Source: Cytospora piceicola
Lineage: Eukaryota; Ascomycota; Sordariomycetes; Diaporthales; Cytosporaceae
NCBI GenBank assembly: GCA_023375675.1
Contig: JALQBC010000034.1
Span: 1-64,000, forward strand
Length of the DNA stretch: 64,000 nucleotides
Direction: 5' to 3'
The position numbers were made by a program, and so were the translations under genes. Under the pieces are notes generated by a model, which was not told where the DNA came from, searched no databases, and saw nothing but the letters and a program-made list of their open reading frames with translations. Of this stretch, positions 44,840 through 57,606 are shown in pieces; the stretch's first letter is position 1, and every line of letters begins with the position of its first letter.

Positions 44840-47412
44840 ATGTCGAACAACCTTTCTGCCAGTGAAGTCACGCCTTTGCTCAGGGACCAAAATGGTACGG
44901 AATCAGCCGAGAGCAGTCCCAAGCCGTCAGCATGGGAGCGCCTCAAGAACTTTGCCGCTGGTCACTTCGTTAACATCATCCTTACGGCACTACTTCTCTT
45001 GTTCGTCGTACTATTCCTGCTAACAGCTTTCCTTCGACACCCACGTGCTAAGCCGCCCTCTGGTGAGCCGCCATCTATCCCAACACCAGGCCATGGACCG
45101 GAGATATGCTCTTCAGCTGGATGCGTCCTGGCTTCTGCAACTCTCCTTCGCAGCATCTCACCGAGGTTTGTGACCCCGATGGAAAATCATCATCACACGC
45201 ACCCTGGAACTGACAGCATGACCAGGTTCAAGGAGCTCGACCCTTGTGAAGACTTCGGCACGTATGTTTGCGAAGGATTTGATGCTGTACATGAAATCCG
45301 AGAAGACCAGACAGGTGTCGGAAGCCTTCAGATCATGAGCGAGGAAGGCCAGCTACTTCTCAAACGGACTCTAGAATCACCAGCCCCCGAAGATACTTCT
45401 CTGTTCTGGACTGCCTCATCACCAGACCGTGAAATATTTACCAAGATGCAAGATGGATACAATGCTTGCTTGAACGAGACTTTGCTCAAGTCAATCGGCT
45501 CTAAGCCCCTGCTTGACCTTTTGTTCCAGCTTCAGGAGATCTATCCTGCCAGGAAACCCAAGGGTAAGGGTGATACCACCTTGACTGATGCCGTCAAGTT
45601 CTTGATGAGCATTGGAGTGGACGGACCGGTCTCGCTAGGCGTTGGCGCCGACGACAAGGACCCCGATTCAAACATCATCTCACTTAGCCCTCCGTGGTCT
45701 TTCGGATTACCATCAAAGCAGTATTACGACAGAAGTGATATAGTCGCGAGTTACAAGGACACGATTGGCAGTGTCCTTAAAGCATTACTCAAAGATGCTA
45801 CCCCAGACTCGACCATACTCTCGACTTTCCGCGTCACAGGGTCGCTTGCAAATCTGAACAAGGGCGTCGATGATCTGGTAGAACTCGAGGCTCAGATGGC
45901 TGCTGCTTCACCAGATCCCGAGGACTTATCTGATATCACCAAAGTCTACAATCCGCGTACCTTGGACGAGGCTGAAGCTTACAACCCTGCGATTTCGATC
46001 AAGAGCATTATCAAAGACTTTGCTGATGGACACAAGCCATCAAAGATCATTGTGGCATCTCCCGAGTACCTGGAAGCATTGTCTAAGATCCTCGAGTCCA
46101 AGAAACGCGAGACTATCCAGTCTTATCTTGCTTGGAAGGTGGTGCAAGCATATGGCGGGGCTGTTGAAGACGACGCCCTTACTCCCCTCCGTCGATTCAA
46201 CAACAAGCTTCAAGGCAAGGAAGCGGACGTAAGGCCAGAACGGTGGAGGACTTGCATCAGCGTTGTCGACAGTGACCTTCGTAAGTCAATCTGTTTCCCT
46301 TGCGAAGATCTGATGCTGACAGCTGTTTAAAACTTAGCCTGGATACTAAGCCGCTTCTTCATTGAACGAGCATTTTCCAAAGAGGCAAAAGACCTTGGTG
46401 ACCAGATCATCCACGATATCAAAGATGAATTCAGTATCAAGCTCACAAACTCTGATTGGATGACGGAGAAAGTGCGTCAGCTTGCAATCGACAAAGTCGA
46501 TCTTATCCGACAAAAGATTGGCTATCCAACTCGCAGTCCAGACATCACAAATGCGGAAGAGCTACAAGGATACTACAGCAACGTCAATGTATCTGCAGAC
46601 TCTTTCTTCGCCAACAGACTGTCTTCCACCAAAAACGACATTCACCGCGAGTGGGCGCAGGTTGGAAAGCCTGTCGACAAAGATGAATGGGATATGTCCG
46701 CGTCAACGGTGAACGCCTACTACAATCCTCCAGGGAACGAGATCGTTTTCCCTGCCGGTATTATGCAGGCCCCTGTTTTCTACAACCCCTCTCTTCCAAA
46801 GTATCTATCATATGGCGCTTTTGGCGCAGTGGCCGGCCATGAACTATCACATGCATTCGACTCGTCCGGAAGAAACTATGACCAAAACGGGAACTATACC
46901 GAATGGTGGGACGAGTCTACCATTCAAGCTTTCAAGAACAAGACAGATTGCTTCGTGGAACAGTACCACAATTACACCATCCCAACCAAGGACGGAGATC
47001 TACCCATCAACGGGAAACTCACACTTGGAGAAAACATCGCGGACGCTGGCGGTCTTACCGCAGCTTTCCAGTCCTGGCGCCGTCGCGATTTCGAGAAGCC
47101 TGACATGTTACTTCCTGGCCTGGACCAATTCACGAAGGAACAGACCTTTTTCCTGGCTTACGGGCTAACCTGGTGTGGGAAGATCAGGGAAGAGGAGGAG
47201 GTCCGAAGAATCTACACTGACCCTCATAGTCCTAGTGCGTTCAGAATTCAGGTATGTTGTCTGGCACTGAGATGCACAAACTGTGCAGCATAAACATATG
47301 ATCATCGCGTCATGCTAATGTTGTTGAAATATAGGGCACAACAGCAAACTCGCGCGAGTTTAGAGAGGCATTCAACTGTCCTGTAAAGGAGCCCACTTGT
47401 GAGCTGTGGTAG
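44840..47412 (+). CDS. M13-family zinc metallopeptidase (neprilysin/endothelin-converting type)
   Basis: Three exons (44840-46280, 46338-47251, 47335-47412) join in phase to 810 aa. A short cytosolic tail is followed by one membrane segment at about residues 44-65, giving a type II membrane protein with a large lumenal or outside domain. The N-terminal M13 domain has PCEDFGTYVCEGF. The catalytic domain has NAYYNPPGNEIVFPAGI, then zinc motif GHELSHAFD (HExxH, about 647) and the third ligand in GENIADAGG (about 712). The tail CELW is the CxxW end typical of M13 enzymes. It should cleave peptides at the surface or within secretory compartments. The last exon is only 26 codons but supplies this conserved end, which supports the intron. 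A His-rich stretch ENHHHTHPG occurs after the stalk. Confidence 0.93.
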
Positions 47413-48281
47413 ACGCGGTGGATCTCTGAGTATGAGGTGATTATCTCGACCCAAATCTCTGCCTTCATTGCAGGTCTTCGGTTTTATTGCCAGCTACATA
47501 AGTAGAAAACCTGTAAAATGATCTTTTCTTGTTGATCCTAAACCAAGATTAGTATCCAGTCCTTGCCGATACGATCTCACATCTATATCATCCTTTTTGA
47601 AACCTTAGACCGCCCGGGTCCGTCTTGATTTCCTTTTTTAACGCAACCAACCCTAAGGTGGGCCTTGCTATCGGGAAGCTTTAGAGAACGATCCGGTCTT
47701 ATACGCAACATCTTTACGATCTGGTAATTCTCGACGGGCGATAATGCTTTGAAATTTCGATTTGGCGGATTCATTATTGCGTTGATCTGAAAGGCACCCT
47801 GGCCCCTGTCTTAGATCAGACCCTTGTCGAGTGTGAGCATCGGATGGCCGGGAGCACTTCGGGTCCGGCAACGTATCTAGAGCCGGGGATTCGTACAACC
47901 TTAAGTCTATACAAAAGCTCCGTTGATGTAGACTCCGTCTCTACCCACGAAACAGCATCGTACATGTGGCGGAGGCTTAATTTAGCCCAATCGCTCAATG
48001 ATTACAAACTTGGAGATATTATGCCTGAGTATGACTGCATACGTGGTTAGCATTGACTCACATATCTCAAGTGCTTATCATCACAGCTCACAACTTCCCC
48101 ATCTAGATCATCCTCCGGTGACTCATTGGCTGATGCTTCAGTTGACACATAACAAGTGTTCACGGAACGGGTCATCTATAGGTATACCTTTGGAAATATA
48201 TGAACGAGCAGTCCTCGCCGACGATATCGCCAACGTCTACTGAGCCACTACGTACAATACAACCATCAAACAACATTGAAT
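47413..48281. other. Intergenic region, no gene seen
   Basis: 3' end of the metallopeptidase and promoter of the acetyltransferase; only short incoherent frames. Confidence 0.55.
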
Positions 48282-48956
48282 ATGTCGACCCAACCCCCCG
48301 TCACTGAGAGTGGTCACACCATCACATCCCCACGCCTCATCACCCGCACCGCGGTACCCTCAGACGGCGAAGCCGTGACAGCCTATTTTAGCAATCCCGC
48401 CAACTTCCCCTGGGAGGTCGAACCGGACCTTACACTCGAGAAGGTCCTTCCCCGTATCGACCGCTGGGCCAAAGCCACGGAAGAAGGCCGAAGCGCATTC
48501 ATGGTCATCGTCGAGCGGGAGAGTAACCAGCTGGTTGGGTTTGGTGGCTACAACAATTTGCCGTACACGGAACCCTTGGCGAGTGCACCACCATGGGAAA
48601 TGACGCAGAAGGAAGGGCCCGAAGAGGGCAGGGTGTTGGCGGCTGATATAGGCATGAGTATCGACCACAGGTATCAGCGAAGGGGCTACGCGAGAGAGGC
48701 CGTCTGCTCGGCGGTCGAGTATGCCTTCGAGGTGTTGGGGGCCGGCTATGTGCATATGGATACGGCCAAGGACAATTGGCCGTTTAGAGGGCTGATGAGC
48801 GATGTGGGCATCGAGGGAGTCGAAGGCGATGGCGGAGAGACGCCGGAAGGCTTGGCCTTTAAGTTGGCACGGAAGTCTTGTAATTATCGGTTCGACAGGG
48901 CAACTTGGGATGGCGCGAAAGAGGAGATGAAGAAGGGGGGGAAATGGCCGCTGTAA
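48282..48956 (+). CDS. GNAT-family N-acetyltransferase (RimJ/RimL-like)
   Basis: A single-exon gene of 224 aa. The early segment ITSPRLITRTAVPSD is typical of RimJ/RimL-type acetyltransferases. The acetyl-CoA binding motif A is present as RYQRRGYAREAV (about residues 129-140), followed by a helix and AGYVHMDTAKDNWPFRG. It should move an acetyl group from acetyl-CoA to an amine of a protein or small molecule; the substrate is unknown. The ATG at 48282 is used because it is the first one in frame. The C terminus is Lys/Gly-rich (EEMKKGGKWPL). Confidence 0.85.
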   Translation: MSTQPPVTESGHTITSPRLITRTAVPSDGEAVTAYFSNPANFPWEVEPDLTLEKVLPRIDRWAKATEEGRSAFMVIVERESNQLVGFGGYNNLPYTEPLASAPPWEMTQKEGPEEGRVLAADIGMSIDHRYQRRGYAREAVCSAVEYAFEVLGAGYVHMDTAKDNWPFRGLMSDVGIEGVEGDGGETPEGLAFKLARKSCNYRFDRATWDGAKEEMKKGGKWPL

Positions 48957-50498
48957 CGGGGAAGATGGTAATAAGGACTTGGACGAAGCAGATGGAGGGC
49001 CCGATGAAGTGGTTGCAACCTCTGAAGTCAGTCCACGGGTCAGGTCCGGGTGTGGTCACTTCGGTAAAGGGGCTTTTCTTGAGATGCGAACACAAGTTAC
49101 AATTATGTTCGTTAACCCTGGATGATATCGACACTTGCAATATGCGTAAGTTACCACTCGTCGATGTCCTTACAGCGACCGTCCACTCACTCCATATATT
49201 TCTTTAAACCAGTAGTGAAACACTGCTCATCCCTCTTGGTTACAGAAGATCAAGAATAATAGAGGTAAACTTTGCCTTGAGCCACAACATAGAAATTTGC
49301 GAATAAGCATTGTCTAGTATAGCTTCACAACAGGCCGGAGGCGACGACAGGGCGATGTCGGACGGTCTGTCCACATCACCCCCCCCCCCCCCCCACCTTC
49401 TTTACCTGGAGCTATAGTGAATTTTGTCCTGGCAGATCTGACCCAGAAGTGTGCATATTGCATGGCATCAACAAAAAGAACCCCACTCGAGTAACTTAGT
49501 CAAGGAATCAGATGCCCGACAATGTTGAATGTTGGTAAGAAGTTTTCTAGATGTCAATGCTGTAGCATAGCGAGGTCGGAGAATTTCTTGGCGCCAAAAT
49601 TCGTCGGCAGATGCGGACAGCGCCTGTCCCAGTCCCAGTGTCTGACTTCTGAATACCTAGTACTCGTCTGCATGTTGGTGTGCCCGGGTGGGAAGCACAG
49701 CCTGGACGCCAAGCTTGTCGATGCTCCACTTACCTCGATTCAACCTTCAGAAGCTGTAAGCTGACCATGTGTCTCTTCTTGATGACATCTGGAATACACT
49801 GGCATCAGTCGGCCCTTCTCGAGAACAGATGAAGTATAAGATGCAGGTTATGCAACACTCTGAGTCTATTTCAGAGATGAGTGTCGCAAGCAATGCGACA
49901 GTGTTTTCAATAGGCTATGTATGTACTGAGGAAACATACCTGCTGCACGAACACGCATGGAAGAGTGGGTGCATGGATTCATATAGGTGAAGTATCATTG
50001 GGGTCTCTAAGTTTAGCAACCTGCATGGTGCGTGCATTAGGCACCACCACCACCATGCCTATAGATAACTACACTTGCAAAGTCTGACCATCACATCTGT
50101 AGGCAGGTGGGCATGTAAGCACTCATCCAGAACACCTATAACTCTGGACACTTCCAATGACAGAGCACCAAAAACGGAAAGAAGTGTGTTGGTCGCTGAG
50201 CCCCACCGAAGTGTTGTGATAATGGTGTCTCTGGCGAATAATAACGGCGAACATAATTGGAAATTCTTGTCGATCGCAAAACTTCATCTGCAACCTGTGA
50301 TAGTTGGTCCTGATAGCCCCCCCCTCCCAACAGGCGTGATGCGTTGTATGTATAGCTTGCTGTCAAGGCTAGAAATCATGGAAGTCAAAAGGCCTGCCTC
50401 CCGCCTTTTGACATGAAGTTTGGACGAGTCTTCTGGATGTCGCATCCCATTTCCAACAATCCCACTGCACTTCGGCTCAAACAAATCGACAGCCAACC
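48957..50498. other. Intergenic region, no gene seen
   Basis: About 1.5 kb. Includes a long C-run at about 49379-49394. Short frames on both strands show no family features. Confidence 0.55.
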
Positions 50499-52701
50499 AT
50501 GGAGTACTCTCAGCAACAGTACCCTGACCAATATCAAGTCGGCCAACCAGGGCGTGATCAACACCATGTCCGCTTCCCGAGTGACCAAAGTGAGGAAACC
50601 GTTGTCAGTTTCGCCAACTATGACACGGCCTACCAGTACCCGGCCATGCCATCTGACTACCACGGCCAGGAAAATGGCCACAAGGGCGTGGGTGCGACGG
50701 AGGAGGCTGTCATGGTCGGAGAGGTGCCATCGCTCCCCGGAGTTTCTCCACCGCACCCCTCAAGGACGCAGTCCAACGGCTGGAGCGCCACGGACAGCAA
50801 GATCACTTCCCCAGCTACCGAGAAGAGCCAGGGCGAGGTCAACAGCGGCAGGCTCTCCAAGTTGTCCAGTGTGAAGAACATCAAGTGGACCAAGACAGGG
50901 ACCTGGACGTTCGAGGTCATCACCCTCCTCTTCGCGATAGCTGCTGTTGCGAGCATCATTGCTGTCTTGGCGTACTTTGACAACAAGCCTCTGCCGAGCT
51001 GGCCCTATGCGATCACGCTCAACGCCGTGATTGCCATCTTGACAACCGTGGCGAACGCAGCCATGGCGGTGCCTCTGTCGAGTGGACTGGGACAGCTCAA
51101 GTGGGAGCGTTTCAAGACGGGGTATGCGCCGTTGACCGATATGGAGGTCCTGGATGATGCGAGCCGAGGTACTCTGGGTGCTCTCAATCTGCTCAGAAAA
51201 ATGCGAGGCGGGTAAGTACATTGTCCATTGTTTCCTTTCATCAGCATCTGCCCCCATGGGTGTGTAATGGACAATTCAATTGCTGACAAGAGCTAGCGTC
51301 ATTGGCTCATTTGGTGCGGTCGCTGTCGTTGTCGCCCTGTTCGTGTCGCCCTTTGCCCAGCAGATCGCGACCTACCGGACACTGTCCAAAGGATCGGATG
51401 TTGGCGCAACGAATCTCCGTGCCATGAACTTCACCATGGCGCTACCCGGCCTCGATTCATCAACACCCTATGTGCCCGTGTTGCCCATCAAGGCGGCTGT
51501 ATACAATGGTCTCTTCATGGAGGACAACCGGCCGTGGACCAATCTGGCCGTGAACTGTGAGACGGGTAACTGTACGTGGGAACCGTTTGACACACTTGCT
51601 GTCTGTAACGAGTGCGTCGACATGACGCCGTACATGGTCAAGTCTTGTGATGATAGCAGCACAGGTGATGACTGCGGGTGGGAGACTATGGATGGAAAAG
51701 CAGTATTGGGTGCGGGAGACGTGTTTAGCATGACAAGCCAGGTAAGTATCATCCATTAGTTCAGCGATGACATTGGTGACAGTCGATTGCTAACGTTTGT
51801 TATTCAGTTCGAGTCCCAGGAAGGTGGTGACCCATGGTCAACCATCATGAAGCTGACATTCATGGGGACAGAGAGCAGCACCTCGGCTGCTGGAAACGTT
51901 CAGCCCTGGGCAAGACAATGTGCCTTGTCGGCCTGCGTGCAAACAATCACCTCTCAGATCGTGAACGGAAACCTCGTCGAGAACGTGACCAACGTCGTGA
52001 CGAATGACACGGTCATCACACCTTCTAGCCAGGGCACTGACCTGGAGCCAATCATCATCGCTACCGACGCGTCTACCAGCAGCAACAGCAACAGCACCTC
52101 GCCAGCCTCGTACTTCCTCAGTGCAGAGGCCATGCTGGGGATGCAGTCGTGGTTCTCGCAGCTCTTTGCCAACGGCTCGGCCAGCCGCAGCGAGTCGGAC
52201 TTCAACAAGACGATCGGCGTGAACCTGACGGTAGGGATCTCGTCGGGGTCGACCTTCTTCGACACGGACATCGTGCAGGGCTTCTACTGGAACTACTACG
52301 AGTACCCGTCCGGCCTGGACATGCTCATGGATGACCTGAGCGTCTCCCTCACGGTCGCGTTCCGGTCGCTGTCCGGACAGGAGCCCGTCAGCGGCACCGC
52401 GCTGCGGGCCGAGTCGTTCGTGCACGTGCGGTGGGGGTTCGTGACGCCGCTGCTCCTGGCCGTCGTGCTGACGGCGGGGTTCCTGTCGACGGCTATGTAC
52501 CGGAGCTGGAGGTGCGGCGCGCAGCTGTGGAAGAGCTCGACGCTGGCGGTCCTGTTCCACGGCCTGGAGGAGGACGTGCGAGAGAAGTTTGAGGAGGTGA
52601 AGGACTTCAGGATGCAGAGGAAGACGGCCCAAGGAGTCAAGGTGAGACTGTACGAGGGTGGAAATGGTGTGGGATTGTTGAGAGCCGAGCGAGTTTATTG
52701 A
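50499..52701 (+). CDS. DUF3176 fungal integral membrane protein
   Basis: Three exons (50499-51211, 51297-51741, 51808-52701) join in phase to 683 aa. The first ~125 residues are polar and disordered (Gln/Ser-rich). The DUF3176 core follows: a membrane helix at about 137-160 (FEVITLLFAIAAVAS), a second at about 169-191, a segment PLSSGLGQLKWERF, and a third at about 240-262. A large extracytoplasmic domain is rich in NxS/T sequons and has Cys pairs (NCETGNCTWEPFDTLAVC). A last helix lies at about 595-618, followed by a cytosolic tail with WKSSTLAVLFHGLE. The layout is standard for this family, whose function is unknown; members are abundant in Sordariomycetes and Eurotiomycetes. Confidence 0.88.
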
Positions 52702-53896
52702 TAGAGCAAGTCTTGTTTTTTCCGGCGTTGTAGAAGTTACAGTACACGATACACACGGTGGCCACCCGCCCCACCCCTAGAAGATATCACATCAATAGAT
52801 AGATTTCTATTGGAAACATTACAGAAAGACTTCTCATGATCAGTCAGTCTTCAATAATAGAAACCCTGAAAGAGTGTACAACATCAGACTATATATCATA
52901 TGGTTCAATCGACATGTCTTGAAACGAGGGGGTGGCTGCTGCTCAAAAGTTCTATGGTTGGAGCTAGGGCTGAATGCCTACTGTATCACCTAAGCCCTCC
53001 CTAAATCCGCCCCTGGATGCCCCTGAAGCACATATTCTGGGCGCGAATTTACACCTGTTGGTTCAGGCGACCCCCGCTTCTGGGGTCTCAGGCCTCCAGT
53101 CAACAACAGTCCAGTTTGTACACTTCTCTGCACCACGTGGGGGCATAACGCTGCGCCTCACTGGAACACCAAGCACACCTCCGCACTCAGCCAACCGGAG
53201 CGAATTCTAACCCAAGTACGCCATCCAGAAACAAAGCTGCAGGCGATCGTCCCAATCACCACTCAGATGAACATCGAACTAAGGCCGCAGAATGCACCCC
53301 TTGGCGGCAGATGGTGCCCTTCAGGGTCGACGATCACCACTCAACCCTTCTTGTTGATATCATGCTGCGCCGGCCACTTGCATGATCCAAGAGAGCGCGC
53401 ACCCACTGGTCGCCTTCTTTCAACCACCATCGCCTTTCTGCCAATCTGAACACAGACCAGGCAACCAGGCAGCAGAGGCGGATGCGAGCTGACCAGGTTA
53501 AGGTTCCTGTTGACTGTCATGTTGGTCTAGATGCCAGCCTCCCGATCTCTTAGTCTCCCTGCACATTTGCCCATCAGGTGCTAAGAAGCTGCATGTTCCA
53601 CCCAGTGGACGGCAGCAAGCTCAGTTCGCTTGCGGCTTGCCCAGAGAGGAAAACGAGAGTAGTAGGCTAAGGAGTACCTAGGTAGCACGGAGTGAGTAGA
53701 CTGGTAGATAGAGAGTCTGACCTGAGCCTCAGTCGGTCTTTCTTTTCTCTACTTAATTCTGGCCGGCGTCCTCCACACCATTCTCTAGTCTGTCCCCGCG
53801 TTCTCATCCCTTTCCCAGCAAGGATTCCCCCCCTCACATATCCCAATATCCCGGACAGGCTTGACAGCTCTGCTTGTGCGTTCATCATTCAAAGCC
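52702..53896. other. Intergenic region, no gene seen
   Basis: About 1.2 kb. A TACCTAGGTA motif lies at about 53676-53685. CT-rich sequence just before 53897 is a likely 5' leader. Confidence 0.55.
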
Positions 53897-55655
53897 ATGG
53901 CTTTCAAGACAGGCCAGTATCCTGGTCCAGACGACGGGGCGTCTGTCGGTAGCTACCACTCCGACGCATATACACTTCCATGTTGCAACATGGATGATGA
54001 CGGCCAGAGTATTATGTCCGCCACGTCTGACGAATCTTATGACTCTTTCTGCCCTCGAGAGCGGATTCCTTCTTAGTATGTTCTCTTGGCCCCAATCGAT
54101 ACTGCTATCATGGCATTAACCTACATCCATCAGCCGCGTGCCCAAGGAACAAGGCACGTCGCAGCCTGTCTACGAGGCATGGACTCTCTGCATGTCGTCC
54201 GATAGTGAGGTCGCTGAACTCATGTCTTGTGGTTTCAGATGTATCATTTCGAACCAGGACAGAGAGGCGGCGTCCTGGATTTGTTACAGGGCGGAGGCCC
54301 ACGAGCAGCAGGACCTGTCCGACATCACCCTGGCAGCCGTTGGCCGCTACCAAACCGCGAATGAGCGCTGCCTTCCCTCTCGTCTCATCCGCGGCCGAGC
54401 CAAGTCCTATGAGCACGACCTTGACCGGCGTATACAGAAGCTCCCCATCGGTATCCAGTCAGAGCTGAATAGCCTGCTTCGTCATCGCGAGGAGGCTACT
54501 TCGAATCGCTTCCATCAACGAAGCTGGACGGTCGCCACTATGCGAGAGCAGTATCGTTACCGTTTTGCCAGTACGACGCCTGAAGAAGTGAAGCGGACCG
54601 GCCGATTCTGGAAGAAGAAGGACCAGCGACGGACCGAGTACTTCTTTGTCTTACGTGGTGCTGATAATAAGGTCGCCACAGCTGATCATGGTATGCACAA
54701 GCCAAGGGAATGCGGCAACCCTTGGAAGAGGGTCGATGAACGTGAGAGATGGGAAAGGCAGCGCGAGAGGGACATGAGACGCTATGGCAAGGATTATGTT
54801 CAGCGAGGGTGGTTTCCCCGGCCACGGGGCCGATCGCTGTCCCCGGGATATCCTCCCCCTCCTCATTCTCCCCCGCCGCAGCCATCCTCCGATGAGGGTT
54901 CACCCACAACTCGCCGTGTTCGAGTTGAGCGCGGTCGAAGCCGAAGTCGAAGCCGTAGCCGAAGTCGAGGTCGGAGCCCATCGTTCACCCGCATGCCGAT
55001 TGAGAGGTTCCCTCCCTTCAACCCTTTCGCTCCCGGGCATCCGGCCAATGTTATGATGCCGCCGCATCTGGATCCATTCCCATGCGGTCTCCCACCTCCC
55101 CCTCGAGGTGGCTTCCCACACCCTTATCAGGGTAGCTGCGGACTCCCTGGACCACACTGGTTCGACACGCTACCACCTCCACCGCCCCCGGCCGGGCTTT
55201 ACATGCCATCACCTCGCGCAACGCCTCCACCTGGGTCTGCCAGACCCTTCGAGATGCCTTCAACATCGCATGTTCCCTTCTCCCCCGAGTCCATGAACTG
55301 TCCATACCCCATCGAGATCTCGTCGGCCTCGCCCCCTCCGCCGCCAGGCTTCTTCGGCTACATGGACTGCGCCCCGGTGTTCCCGCCCTCGTCGCCCCCT
55401 CCTGCGCCAAGACCGAGCAACCTGACCACGCCGACTACGTTCTCCCCTGCTACCACCAACCACACTGGGTCTACTGTGCAGGACTCGGAGGTCGATACAC
55501 CTGCGGAGAATGGTCTGGAGTTAATCAGAGAGGAGTCTCGACCCGCTAGTCCTGGTAAGCCCGACCCTGATGATGACGAGACTGTGTTTTGTGATTGGAT
55601 CGATGCACTTGCTAACAAAGTAGCAGCAGAGACCAACCATAGACAACAGGAGTGA
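53897..55655 (+). CDS. RS- and proline-rich protein of unknown function
   Basis: Two exons (53897-54075 and 54134-55655) join across a 58-bp intron to 566 aa. The N-terminal third is soluble and possibly folded (MSSDSEVAELMSCGFRCII region). A basic, Arg-rich middle (WERQRERDMRRYG) leads to an RS stretch at about residues 325-345 (RGRSRSRSRSRSRGRS), encoded by a GAAGYCGAAGTC-type DNA repeat. The C-terminal part is Pro-rich with many PPPP runs. An RS tract plus Pro-rich tail recalls RNA-processing or nuclear-speckle proteins, but no RRM or other RNA-binding fold is seen. I do not assign a function. The intron is supported by GTATGT and CATCAG borders and codon TAC across the junction. Confidence 0.75.
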
Positions 55656-56499
55656 AAACATTAGCCGGGGAACAGATAACTTCCATTTCCGAAACATCAA
55701 TACGGACAGGATACTCATAACCCCCGAGCACAAACCCACCGGGAAAAGGGCCTTCCCGTCAGGGTCATGCCGCCCACAGATTGCCGGGTCTTTATCATTT
55801 GATTGTTCGAAACCGCTGGACTTGGAGCCTGTAATATGTAGACTACCGATGACACAAGACCCGTGAGCTGAGAGAGGTCATGCCACAGTCGGAGCGCGCC
55901 CCGAATTTCAAGGATCAGCTCTAGGCATTGCTTGATAATCATACCATCTTTCAGGTCGAATATGTGAGAAATTTCAGCACCGAACGCGGCCAAGTCTCAG
56001 GATGAGGGGGTGAGGGGGAGCAGGCCATCGCATTCGTCATGGTATCCTTTTCTTCAGGGATATAGGGGCGCTCAAGGAGTGTCGTGTGGGGGATGCCAGG
56101 AACTCGCAGGCCGAGGGCTTACATGGTGTGGTACTGTTATTATCTGGAGGATTGAGGTGTAATTCGTGGCTCCTACGCCAAACCTGTCTCTACATCGATA
56201 GTTTCGTTGTAATATCATTTTCATACGCTAATTCTTGTGCCCCTCTACCCCTGCCCGGGTGCGAGAGCAATTGAAACAAGTCTTCGTTCATACCTAGGTA
56301 CCAGAAACAAAACCTTCCAACAGTATCTCATGGTTTGTGGTATGTGTGGTGGGGACATATGCGTCCGACTTGGAAACATCAAGTATGTACCCTCTATTCA
56401 GCGATCAACCTGGCTCTGCTACCTATTCAATTTATATCAGACAATATCTCTCAGCTGAGTCTATAATATCCTTCTAAGCGCCAAATGCCTAAAGGAGGT
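55656..56499. other. Convergent spacer, no gene seen
   Basis: 3' spacer between convergent genes. A TACCTAGGTA motif is at 56291-56300. Confidence 0.55.
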
Positions 56500-57606
56500 C
56501 TACGGTTGCGACTCCACAAGTTCAAAGCACTTGTGGTCATTGATCGCCGCAACATACCGCGGAACCATGGCATGAACCCTCTCCTTTGTCTGCATAGAGT
56601 AAGGCGTCACGATCCACGCCACACCCGACAGCCAGTTCTTTCGGTACTCAAACTCGACCTCCTTATCCTTTCGATCGAGCACCGGCCCGCCAAACCTTGC
56701 CAGCGACGCCAGGTAGTGATCCAGCACCCGCCACTCGTGCTCCCGCCTGTCCTCCACCGACAGCGCCGCACCCATAAAGTACGTCACGTCGTGGAACGCC
56801 GAGCCGAAGTGGACCATCTGGAAGTCCAGGAACCGGGCCGAGTCGGCGCCCTGGCCGCGGGCCCCAAAGTACGTGTTGCCCGTGTGCGGGTCGCCGTGGA
56901 TCAGGCAGCTGAAGCGCGCGCCCCTCGAGCCGTAGTGCCGGGCCATGACGGCCTTGACCCGCGCGGCGTCGCGCATGTAGGCCGGCAGGGGCGGGCGCTC
57001 GGGGGTCAGCGCCACGGCGCCCCAGCTGTCGATCAGGTACAGCATGGACGTGTCGTAGTGCGGCGTCAGCCAGGCGTGGTCGCCGGCGCCCGTGCCCCAG
57101 GTCCCCGCGTGCATGGCCGCGAGCTGCTCGACGCCGGCGAGCACGCGCGCGACGGGCCACGTGTGGAGGGGGTCGCCGAAGGTGCAGCCGTGACGGTTCA
57201 GGTCCTCCATGACGACGAGGGCGTTGCGCGCGTCGTGGCCGGCCCAGTAGGACCGGGGGAGGTCCATGTGCGCGAGGCTCGGCGCGATGTGGTTGAAGAA
57301 GTTGACCTCGCGCGTGTAGATCTCGATGAGGAAGTGGTACTGCGCCATGTGCTCCGGCTCGAAGCCCCCCTTGACGCAGACCGAGGCGGGCTTGGTGTCG
57401 TCCGGGGCGGCGCTCTCGTCATCGTCGTAGGTGATGGCGAAGAGCAGTTTGCACCCGGTGGCGAGGATCGAGTTGGTGAGCTTGATCGACTTGATCTTGT
57501 GTCCCAGCTTCGAGGCGAGCCATTGGGCTGTGACCTCCTCGGGGACGATGGGCAGTCTGTCCAGCGACCCTGGCGAGGATCCTTCGACTGGCAGTGTTCC
57601 TGACAT
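56500..57606 (-). CDS. CHK/ecdysteroid-kinase-like small-molecule kinase
   Basis: A single-exon gene of 368 aa in the aminoglycoside-phosphotransferase/CHK-kinase-like fold. An N-lobe has a Lys strand (SVCVKGGF). The hinge region is LVVMEDL. The catalytic loop is LIHGDPHTGNTYF at about residues 234-246 (Brenner-type HGDxHxxN), and the metal site is FLDFQMVHFG. All catalytic residues are present. Members phosphorylate small hydroxylated molecules; the fungal substrate is unknown. There is no signal peptide. GC content is high in the central part. Confidence 0.87.
   Translation of the reverse strand: MSGTLPVEGSSPGSLDRLPIVPEEVTAQWLASKLGHKIKSIKLTNSILATGCKLLFAITYDDDESAAPDDTKPASVCVKGGFEPEHMAQYHFLIEIYTREVNFFNHIAPSLAHMDLPRSYWAGHDARNALVVMEDLNRHGCTFGDPLHTWPVARVLAGVEQLAAMHAGTWGTGAGDHAWLTPHYDTSMLYLIDSWGAVALTPERPPLPAYMRDAARVKAVMARHYGSRGARFSCLIHGDPHTGNTYFGARGQGADSARFLDFQMVHFGSAFHDVTYFMGAALSVEDRREHEWRVLDHYLASLARFGGPVLDRKDKEVEFEYRKNWLSGVAWIVTPYSMQTKERVHAMVPRYVAAINDHKCFELVESQP

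Noticed and set aside
56485..57603. 372-codon open frame on the plus strand opposite the kinase
   Set aside because: Composition is Arg/Val/His-biased and motif-free. The minus strand carries all catalytic kinase motifs.
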